From: Porticoccus sp002341315
Lineage (GTDB): Bacteria > Pseudomonadota > Gammaproteobacteria > Pseudomonadales > Porticoccaceae
DNA length: 64,000 nt
NCBI RefSeq assembly: GCF_047634355.1
Contig: NZ_JBLIAL010000001.1
Strand: one strand, 5' to 3'
In this document: piece by piece, positions 16,953-23,680 of the stretch
Layout: each line of letters opens with the position of its first letter
How positions within the stretch are numbered: the first letter of the stretch is position 1
The notes under the pieces: generated by a model
The model's input: the letters and a program-made list of their open reading frames with translations, nothing else
What the model was told of the DNA's origin: nothing
Database searches by the model: none
Made by a program: the position numbers and the translations under genes

Positions 16953-17270
16953 ATGGCTTTTTCCCAACTTCTTCAGGACTGGGAGAAACGCTCAGCCGAA
17001 AATGCTGATTTACTGCCCACGTCAATCAGCGTACACGAATCAGACCAGATTAAACTTCAGGCTCTTTCCGAAATGTACCAGCTGCCCGCCAACGAGATAG
17101 CGGCGCATTTACTCAGCGTTGCACTGGAAACACTGGAAGCTGAAATGCCCTATATACCTGGCTCCAAGGTTATCCGTGTTGAAGAGGGTAGCGAGGTGTA
17201 TGAAGATGCCGGCCCAATGCCGCGCTACCTGGAAGCACAGCGTCGACTGAGAGATGCGAACAAGAAGTAA
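16953..17270 (+). CDS. Small soluble protein of unknown function
   Basis: A 105-residue acidic protein beginning MAFSQLLQDWEKRS with no signal peptide or membrane segment; residues 30-65 could form a small helical bundle (DQIKLQALSEMYQ followed by EIAAHLLSVAL). Homologues in pseudomonads are sometimes labelled pilin or type 1 pilus-related, without proof that I know of. Two starts are plausible: ATG 16932 behind GAGGT and ATG 16953 behind GGGAGG. I prefer the second because its Shine-Dalgarno match is better. Confidence 0.7.
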   Translation: MAFSQLLQDWEKRSAENADLLPTSISVHESDQIKLQALSEMYQLPANEIAAHLLSVALETLEAEMPYIPGSKVIRVEEGSEVYEDAGPMPRYLEAQRRLRDANKK

Positions 17271-17398
17271 ACAGGCATACTCTCTCTTTCCGGGCCAGCG
17301 GTATCGCATTGACTGTCCACCTCACTCTTTAATGGATAGGCCTCTTTAAGAGGCTGCTTTAGTATCCAGCTTAATCTCCCCCGATGGTGAGGTAATCC

Positions 17399-18487
17399 GT
17401 GCAAACCGTTAATCCCGATAATTACCAGCAGCAACTTGACGAAAAGCTCTCGGAGCTACATACCACCTTCCGGGATATCCCTCTTCCTGAAAAAATAGAA
17501 GTCTATCCATCAGAGCCACTGCACTTTCGGATGCGTGCCGAATTTCGTATCTGGCACGAAAACGGCCGGGCACATTTTGCCATGAATGAAACGGGTCAGA
17601 AAACGCCCTATATCATCACGGAGTTTCCGATTGGCTCTGTGTTAATCAACCGTCTCATGACGTCCCTGACTATAGAAATCAACGCATCTTCGATATTGAG
17701 CAGGCGTTTGTTTTCGGTGGAATTTTTAACCACGTTAAGTGGCGATGCGCTGATCACACTGCTCTATCACAGGAAACTGGATGACGAGTGGCAGTCAGCC
17801 GCTGAAGCACTGCAACAACGTATCGGTGTAGCCGTCATCGGCAGAAGCCGTAAACAGAAAATCACCCTTGAGCGGGACTATGTCTTGGAAAGATTACACG
17901 TTAATCACAAATATTATCAATATCAGCAGGTTGAAGGCGGCTTTACCCAACCCAATGCCGGCATCAATCAGAATATGCTGGCCTGGTCGCTGGACAAGAC
18001 CCGCGACTTTGGTGGTGATCTTCTGGAGCTGTACTGTGGAAACGGTAATTTCACCTGTGTCCTGGCACAGAATTTTAATCGTGTGCTGGCAACAGAGATA
18101 TCTAAAATCTCAGTGCGATCGGCAACGGCCAATCTATACAGCAACAGAATTGATAATGTAATCATAGTAAGAATGTCCAGCGAGGACTTCTGTCAGGCCC
18201 TGAAAGGTGTTCGTCCGTTCCGCAGGTTGCAGGATATCGACCTGCACAGCTACAGGTTCAGCACCATTTTTCTGGACCCACCAAGGGCCGGACTGGATAG
18301 CCTGACGGTTCAACTGGCCATGAAGTTCGACAACATTCTCTATATCTCCTGTAACCCACTAACTCTCAGAGAAAACCTGAAGGTCCTAGGCAACAGCCAT
18401 CGAATTGAACATTTTGCGGTTTTTGATCAATTTCCCTACACCCATCATCTTGAATGTGGGGTTTTACTAAAGAAGACCAGTTTGTAG
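17399..18487 (+). CDS. trmA: tRNA (uracil-5-)-methyltransferase
   Basis: TrmA makes ribothymidine-54 in the T-loop of tRNAs using S-adenosylmethionine. The 362-residue protein has the family landmarks: FTQPNAGIN with Q184, SAM loop LELYCGNGNFT (209-219), D293-P294-P295, and the nucleophile C318 in ISCNP; E352 is a candidate general base. Length equals E. coli TrmA. There is no TRAM domain or Fe-S cysteine set, so it is not RlmD or RlmC. The start is GTG 17399 behind GAGGT. Confidence 0.95.
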   Translation: MQTVNPDNYQQQLDEKLSELHTTFRDIPLPEKIEVYPSEPLHFRMRAEFRIWHENGRAHFAMNETGQKTPYIITEFPIGSVLINRLMTSLTIEINASSILSRRLFSVEFLTTLSGDALITLLYHRKLDDEWQSAAEALQQRIGVAVIGRSRKQKITLERDYVLERLHVNHKYYQYQQVEGGFTQPNAGINQNMLAWSLDKTRDFGGDLLELYCGNGNFTCVLAQNFNRVLATEISKISVRSATANLYSNRIDNVIIVRMSSEDFCQALKGVRPFRRLQDIDLHSYRFSTIFLDPPRAGLDSLTVQLAMKFDNILYISCNPLTLRENLKVLGNSHRIEHFAVFDQFPYTHHLECGVLLKKTSL

Positions 18488-18637
18488 TGCGCAGAAACAA
18501 TCAGCGGAAATCAAAACCCATGCTAACCAGCCCTGTTGCGCTTAACTGCTAAAGTTGTTTGAATCTCTGGATTCTGCACAAGACATTCGCCAGAGCATAA
18601 GCATTACCCGACTCTCTCTACTCTAAGGAACCTATAA

Positions 18638-19036
18638 ATGAAATACTGTCTGCTCGCACTAGGGCTCTTAATCACTCCACTTCTCTACGCCTCACCCGAT
18701 AAAATCGCTGAAAACTGCTCTGAATGGCTAGACGCCCGCAAGCAGAATAGCCACGGGCCGTCTCTCAACTGGTTACAGGGTTTTGTGGCGGGTTATAACG
18801 AATACAAATATGCAGGAAAACACCCTCAGGGGGTATTGGGCACCAGAAAAGGTAGCGAGGTGGCAGCATGGATGGACAGTTACTGCCAGAAAAATATCAA
18901 CAGCAACCCGAGAGCGGCAATCGAATCAATCATCGAAACGCGTCAACATGTCAAAAAAGGGTGTCCTGTCAGGAAGCAAAGTGGACGACCCTGCATACCC
19001 GCCGAGGAATTAAAACAGCCTGAGCTCAACCAGTAA
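18638..19036 (+). CDS. Secreted cysteine-containing protein resembling the Rap1a/Tai family
   Basis: The 132-residue product has a signal peptide (hydrophobic 4-16, probable cleavage after A18) and a mature part with four cysteines (C27, C83, C109, C119), able to form two disulfides in the periplasm. The spacing C27-x2-W30, W45LQGFVAGYN and W78MDSYC resembles the Rap1a/Tai immunity fold, which often blocks type VI peptidoglycan amidases. No toxin lies nearby, so an immunity role is only a hypothesis. The start has AAGGA upstream. Confidence 0.6.
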   Translation: MKYCLLALGLLITPLLYASPDKIAENCSEWLDARKQNSHGPSLNWLQGFVAGYNEYKYAGKHPQGVLGTRKGSEVAAWMDSYCQKNINSNPRAAIESIIETRQHVKKGCPVRKQSGRPCIPAEELKQPELNQ

Positions 19037-19152
19037 AACTGGAGCGGCGACGGAAGATAACAGCTCAATTGATTGGTAGCGGCTGAGATTATAGACACAC
19101 TACCGAAAGTAGAGAAAAAGATAAGTAGAGGTATCTGAGAAGAGGTAAAAAA

Positions 19153-19207
19153 AGCAGGTCTGTTTTGGTACCGGAACTAACCGGCTGTGCGCCAGAACAG
19201 ACCTGCT
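19153..19207. terminator. Bidirectional intrinsic terminator
   Basis: A perfect 12-bp stem, AGCAGGTCTGTT (19153-19164) with AACAGACCTGCT (19196-19207), closes a loop that holds its own CCGG/CCGG hairpin. Minus-strand transcripts end in a run of seven U; plus-strand transcripts in AUUUUUAAUU. It lies between two convergent genes and can serve both. Confidence 0.85.
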
Positions 19208-19215
19208 ATTTTTAA

Positions 19216-19533
19216 TTATTGCTGATTGTTCAACCAGATGGAGTGCTCAACACTGCCTTCCACCATGCCTTCAGGCAGAATCTTTTCCTTGGGAAGCGGA
19301 ACCGCTTCTTCAGCAGCTTTCTTTCTTGCTTCTTCATTAGCAATTCTTGCTTCTTCAATTGCTTTTAACTCTTCTTCTTTGGCCTTGGCTTCTGCTGCGG
19401 CTTTTTCTTCAGGGGACAACGCTGCTTCTGCTTCTGCTGCAGCTTGCTCTTCGCTAGTACCGTTGTCAGAACCGCCACAAGCAGCCAGACCCAAGATTAA
19501 TACCGAAATACCAAGTAACTTTACAAAATTCAT
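19216..19533 (-). CDS. Small Ala/Glu-rich helical lipoprotein
   Basis: The 105-residue precursor has a lipoprotein signal peptide with lipobox LAAC (C19). Residues +2 and +3 are glycine, with no Lol-avoidance aspartate, so the mature protein should reach the outer membrane. The region 27-78 is almost entirely Ala, Glu and Lys and should be a single helix or coiled coil; the end is PEGMVEGSVEHSIWLNNQQ. A structural envelope spacer is possible but unproven. Start ATG 19533 has GAGGGAG upstream. No family recognised. Confidence 0.8.
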   Translation of the reverse strand: MNFVKLLGISVLILGLAACGGSDNGTSEEQAAAEAEAALSPEEKAAAEAKAKEEELKAIEEARIANEEARKKAAEEAVPLPKEKILPEGMVEGSVEHSIWLNNQQ

Positions 19534-19855
19534 ATCGACTCCCTCTGGGTATTGAAAAAAACGGGCAAATCTGCCTGAGGATAGGGAGTCTAATGGGCCG
19601 CTCAACAAAAATCTAGGCCTACGTCCCCCTTGGGGGCACTGATTGTTGGTAATGGTGCCATGCGGACAATTTTCCAGTGGCAAATACTGGTGCATCCAAT
19701 AGGGAGCAGACTTTTTACCACCATGACCGATGTTCACGAAATTTGCACTTGCGGCAAATCTCGTGTTTTATTGCGGCTGTTTTAATGGGAAAGCCTATTC
19801 GACCCGTTTAAAACCCACTCGAAATAACCAATTCTCTGGATAGTTAGTCACGCTT
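19534..19855. other. 322-bp gap between divergent small genes
   Basis: This stretch holds the leader of the lipoprotein gene and the upstream region of the next gene. It contains the hairpin GTCCCCCTTGGGGGCAC (about 19622-19640) next to the repeated block at 19602-19623. In-frame extension of the lipoprotein gene through it has no coding character. I see no clear promoter for either side. Confidence 0.5.
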
Positions 19856-20215
19856 ATGCAACCCATCAAAGCATCTCTCATCGGACTGGCAACTTTCTTT
19901 ATCTTTTACCTGTCCATGCTTAGTATACAACTGCCATGGATGTTGGCAGCGGGTATTATCGGCTTGCTGGCCAACACGTTCCTTTCCGGGTTCAGCGCCC
20001 TGTATCACCTGCGAGATGGCATGCTGACGGCCCTCGCCTATAGCGCGCCAATGGCCGTTTTTTCAGCCTTGACAGTGGGTGATCTGGTACTACACGGCAA
20101 GAGTGGACCTTTCATTTTCTGGTGTACAACCGCATTCATTACGCTCTGCGCAGGTTTTTTGGGCGTTGCTGCCATTTATCTGTTTCGTCTGGCCCGCTCT
20201 GGAAACAAACAATAG
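19856..20215 (+). CDS. Small four-helix membrane protein, unknown function
   Basis: The 119-residue protein is almost all hydrophobic, with four predicted helices (about 8-24, 26-44, 56-78, 86-111) and short charged ends. No family is recognised. A single charged turn (HLRDG) separates helices 2 and 3. It may form a unit with the following membrane gene, which starts 69 nt later on the same strand. The ribosome-binding site is weak. Confidence 0.65.
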   Translation: MQPIKASLIGLATFFIFYLSMLSIQLPWMLAAGIIGLLANTFLSGFSALYHLRDGMLTALAYSAPMAVFSALTVGDLVLHGKSGPFIFWCTTAFITLCAGFLGVAAIYLFRLARSGNKQ

Positions 20216-20284
20216 TATGGTCAATATTCCGATCCCAGTAATGATGTCAGGACTTCGTTTTCGTGTCCCACCGGAGACAATGCG

Positions 20285-20689
20285 GTGAATGATATCGTGA
20301 TAAAGAAACCGGCTGTTTACTCCCCCCTGCAGATAGGATTAGGATCATTTTTCGGTGGACCCATCGCCATGACGTATTTTTTGTGGGACAACTTTCGCAC
20401 CCTGGATAAGGTGCCAGCTGCCAGAAACACACTGGCGTTTGGTTTTTTATTTATCGTGGCATTACTGGTTTTCACACCGATGCTGCCCGGTGAACTCCCA
20501 ACTATTGCGGTCCAATTCATCTACTCACTGGTGGCGTTGCAAATGGCAGTTACCTGGCAACTGCGAAAGGACGCGATAACACACTCCATTCGTTACTGTT
20601 TTCAGTCAAACTGGCGCGTACTGTTATTCTGTACACCTTTCTATTTCACATGGCTCGGAGTGTGCCTGTTGGCCGCCAAGATAAGCTAA
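20285..20689 (+). CDS. Small membrane protein, unknown function
   Basis: The 134-residue protein has about four helices (around 18-34, 47-65, 70-90, 108-130). The start is GTG 20285 with GGAG eight nt upstream. A G-rich first helix (LGSFFGGPIAMTYFLWDNF) recurs in uncharacterised membrane proteins of marine gammaproteobacteria as far as I can judge, but I know no function. It follows another small membrane gene and precedes a DUF1330 gene 41 nt later. Confidence 0.65.
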   Translation: MNDIVIKKPAVYSPLQIGLGSFFGGPIAMTYFLWDNFRTLDKVPAARNTLAFGFLFIVALLVFTPMLPGELPTIAVQFIYSLVALQMAVTWQLRKDAITHSIRYCFQSNWRVLLFCTPFYFTWLGVCLLAAKIS

Positions 20690-20730
20690 ACACAACCGTC
20701 AAAACACCAGACAATATCGGAGTATGAGTT

Positions 20731-21057
20731 ATGGCTGTTTATTTAATCGCTGATGTCACTGTGACCGATGAAGCATGGATAGCAGATTACGCTACCAATG
20801 TGCACGATATCGCCCACAAACACGGCGGTAAATACCTGTCCCGTAGTGCCAACATCAGTACTGTTGAGGGAGAACCGTGCAAAGCGGACATGATTGCCCT
20901 GGTTGAGTTTCCTGATATGGCTGCTTTACAAGCGTTTATCAATGATCCCGAATACAAGGCATTCCGGGAATCAAGAATAAAAGGCAGTATCAGCAATTTA
21001 CATGTGATCGATGACTCCGACGCGGCAAAAACCATTCCCTATTTGCCAAAAGGCTGA
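20731..21057 (+). CDS. DUF1330 family protein
   Basis: The 108-residue soluble protein has the small dimeric alpha/beta-barrel pattern of the DUF1330 family: N-terminal strand AVYLIADVTV, the loop GGKYLSRS, and the segment VEFPDMAALQAFINDPEY that precedes the conserved arginine (FRESR). Function of the family is unknown. It is the last of three plus-strand genes that may be co-transcribed. Confidence 0.85.
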   Translation: MAVYLIADVTVTDEAWIADYATNVHDIAHKHGGKYLSRSANISTVEGEPCKADMIALVEFPDMAALQAFINDPEYKAFRESRIKGSISNLHVIDDSDAAKTIPYLPKG

Positions 21058-21128
21058 CCATTCACCCCTCTCGTCCGGAACAGGCTACCCATCTGCCAGC
21101 ATCCACAACCTGTCGCGGTTGCAGCATC

Positions 21129-21326
21129 TCAGCTAGGCTGCTGGCTTGATACCTGCTTTAGGTCATCAGTCTGCTTTTGTGATCCCACGGTGCGTGAAAC
21201 TTTGGCGGGCTGGCCATCGGACTGGGGGATGATTCGACACACAGGCCAATTTTGCTGCTTCAGACCCTGATTACCCTGCTGAATCGTTTTGTAAGACGAC
21301 TCACGCTTCTCATACAATTTACTCAT
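21129..21326 (-). CDS. Possible small hydrophilic protein, unknown
   Basis: A 65-residue reading frame beginning MSKLYEKRESSYKTIQQGNQ, rich in Gln, Lys and Ser, with GGAG 13 nt before the ATG. Nothing overlaps it, and its composition is protein-like rather than an antisense shadow. No family is recognised. It could equally be a chance frame. Confidence 0.4.
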   Translation of the reverse strand: MSKLYEKRESSYKTIQQGNQGLKQQNWPVCRIIPQSDGQPAKVSRTVGSQKQTDDLKQVSSQQPS

Positions 21327-21688
21327 AACCTAAAACTCCATTTCAAATCTGACCTAGCCAAAGAGCATGGCAAAATAACGAAACTCAATAGTATGAAGAG
21401 CCTCGCCACAGTTCTGATAACTGGCGCACAAAATTCTCTTTAAAAAGTATAGGTCTTCCCTTGTTGCAGGCTTATTTCATTTTGATTTTGATTTCAGGCG
21501 GGGTCTTATCACCCAAATGACCTCGAAAACTCAAGCAAAAGCTCCTGCTCCTGGTTTCTATCACCGACGAGCACAATACGCATTCATTCCCAATGTGGAT
21601 TGCAGCAACGCAGCTCGGGGAATATAAGGGCTTTTTCGCCCCTATACAAATGACATTCATGTAAAAACCAACAAATGGCGCCCGACGG
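21327..21688. other. 362-bp gap without an assigned gene
   Basis: The region lies between the small frame at 21129-21326 and a DUF2489 gene. A minus-strand frame through 21472-21657 has no ribosome-binding site or recognisable product. A short hairpin GGGC/GCCC with an A-rich loop lies near 21625-21645. It looks like decayed or non-coding sequence; I recognise no RNA family. Confidence 0.45.
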
Positions 21689-22189
21689 CTAATGCCGGCC
21701 AACCGGATAGAATAACGGTTCTGCACCTTGCTCGGGCTGAGGAGGTTTCTGCAACACCTTGCTGGCAGCATTCACCGTGAACTCCCGGTACTTTTTCTCA
21801 ATGTCTTCGCGTTCCCGGTCATAGCGCAGTTTGTCGCGGGTACTGAGTTTCTGCCATTCATCCAGAATCGGAATGTGGGCTGTGGCCTCCATCAGTTGAA
21901 AAAACACCTGGTAATGCTCCCGCTCATGCTCGGAAAGATCCAGTTGCGCAGCCATCATACTGATGCGAATGGCCCCTTCCGTGAGCGTAACCTGATCGGC
22001 CACAATGGCCGAGGCAATCACATGTATACTCTTGCGGTAGTGGGCTTTGCGATCCTCCTGCTCTACTGCCAGCACCTCTTCCCTGGCATTCTGTGTATTT
22101 TTCAGCTTACGCAGTTGCAGGTAAAGGTATAAGGCATAGCCACTCAAGCCAATTAAAATAACCAGTGCCAGACTCGTGATCAGTGTCAT
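21689..22189 (-). CDS. DUF2489 family membrane-anchored protein
   Basis: The 166-residue protein has an N-terminal membrane helix (about 5-25) and a cytoplasmic helical domain typical of DUF2489 (KSIHVIASAIVADQ, then SEHEREHYQVFF). Function is unknown. ATG 22189 has AGGAG upstream. It follows rmuC on the same strand by 68 nt and may share its transcript. Confidence 0.85.
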   Translation of the reverse strand: MTLITSLALVILIGLSGYALYLYLQLRKLKNTQNAREEVLAVEQEDRKAHYRKSIHVIASAIVADQVTLTEGAIRISMMAAQLDLSEHEREHYQVFFQLMEATAHIPILDEWQKLSTRDKLRYDREREDIEKKYREFTVNAASKVLQKPPQPEQGAEPLFYPVGRH

Positions 22190-22257
22190 TACATACTCCT
22201 CTAAAAGATGTGCGACCAGCTACCGGATCCCGATCGTCCTGTACCGCTAACGGGCAA

Positions 22258-23595
22258 TTATTCCTGCTGATGAAGGCTGGTCCGCAATGAAGCATCATCC
22301 TGCTCAGTAGCTTTCTCAACCAGATTATCGGGTAATGAGCGCTTGGTACGGGCACCCAGTTTTTTGATGTCTTCAAATTTTTTGATCAGGTTGCCCCTGC
22401 CATCGACGAGGCGTTTACGGGTTTGCTGCCAGGCCTCCTGACTCCTGTCGATATGCCGACCCAGGTCGTCCAGGGACTCCACAACCAGCACCAACTGGTC
22501 ATACAGTTTGCCCGCTTCAGCAGCAATCTGCTGAGCATTGCGGTTCTGGTCTTCATAACGCCAGATATTGTGAATCGTTCGCAATGTTGCCAACAGAGTG
22601 GAGGGGCTGACCAGAATAATGCCCTTGTCATAGGCATCCCGGAAAAGCGTATGGTCATGCTCCAGCGCCAGCATAAAGGCCGCCTCCACCGGCACAAAAA
22701 TCAGCACAAAGTCCAGACTATTCACGCCTTCGAGTTGCTCGTACGCTTTGCGACTCAGTCCATTAATGTGGGCGCGTATGGAAAGAATATGCTGTTTCAG
22801 GGAGCGCTGTTTCTCGTCGGGCAATTCTGCCCGGCAATAGCGTTCGTAGTCCGTTAATGACACTTTCGCATCCACCACAATGTCCCGCTGATCCGGCAGG
22901 TGAATAATGACATCAGGATTTCGACGGTCGCCCTCCTCGTTCTTCAGGGCCACCTGGGTTTCATATTCACGCCCCTTGGTCAGCCCGGACTGTTCCAGAA
23001 TCCGCTCCAGAATAACCTCGCCCCAGTTGCCCTGGAACTTGCTCTCACCTTTCAATGCATTGGCCAGCAAAACGGCGTCTTCCCCAACTTTCTGGGCCTG
23101 TTTCTGCAGCTCTACGATCTGACCCACCAGCTTGTTGCGCTCGGCATTTTCCTTGTCATAGGCATCCTCAACTTTCTTGCGGAAATCGTGGATCTCCTTT
23201 CTCAGCGGATCAATACTGCTGTTGAGTGTCCGACTGCTCTGCTCTGAAAATTTTTGCTGTTTTGCATCAAAGATGCGGTTGGCAAGATTTTCGAACTCCT
23301 GAACCAGCGACTCACGGGCCTGCCTGAGCAACTGCAATTGCTCTTCGTAGCGGGTCCGCTCACCTTCGAGACGGGCCTCAAGTGAGGCCTTGTCGCGATT
23401 TAGTGCACCGAGCTCTGTCTCGCGCTGATGAAGTCTGTTGCCCTGGTTTTCCAGCTCTTCTGACAAACGGGAAATGGTCACGTCGGACACTGCACGCTGT
23501 TTCTCAGACAGCTGGCGGGTCAGCAGAAAAGTCAGCAGCACGCCGGCAACAAAGCCAGCAGTGAGCAATAAAAATGTATTCAAGGTCAGAAGCAT
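22258..23595 (-). CDS. rmuC: DNA recombination protein RmuC
   Basis: RmuC limits inversions between short inverted repeats and is regarded as a nuclease-like protein. From ATG 23595 it is 445 residues: an N-terminal membrane helix (about 4-22), a long coiled coil (about 30-190), then the restriction-endonuclease-like core with GNWGEVILERILEQSG and DIVVDAKVSLTDY. Length is typical. A start 36 nt earlier would extend the protein but lacks support. It diverges from the nuclease/helicase pair. Confidence 0.94.
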   Translation of the reverse strand: MLLTLNTFLLLTAGFVAGVLLTFLLTRQLSEKQRAVSDVTISRLSEELENQGNRLHQRETELGALNRDKASLEARLEGERTRYEEQLQLLRQARESLVQEFENLANRIFDAKQQKFSEQSSRTLNSSIDPLRKEIHDFRKKVEDAYDKENAERNKLVGQIVELQKQAQKVGEDAVLLANALKGESKFQGNWGEVILERILEQSGLTKGREYETQVALKNEEGDRRNPDVIIHLPDQRDIVVDAKVSLTDYERYCRAELPDEKQRSLKQHILSIRAHINGLSRKAYEQLEGVNSLDFVLIFVPVEAAFMLALEHDHTLFRDAYDKGIILVSPSTLLATLRTIHNIWRYEDQNRNAQQIAAEAGKLYDQLVLVVESLDDLGRHIDRSQEAWQQTRKRLVDGRGNLIKKFEDIKKLGARTKRSLPDNLVEKATEQDDASLRTSLHQQE

Positions 23596-23680
23596 GGTGT
23601 TTCCCGGGTACAAAAATTTCAGTGCTGGCAAACAACACCATCACGGTACTGTTTTGGTAAACATTGAGGGTTGTGCGATC

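Noticed and set aside
21472..21771. 99-codon minus-strand frame
   Set aside because: It overlaps the end of the DUF2489 gene and has no ribosome-binding site or known product.
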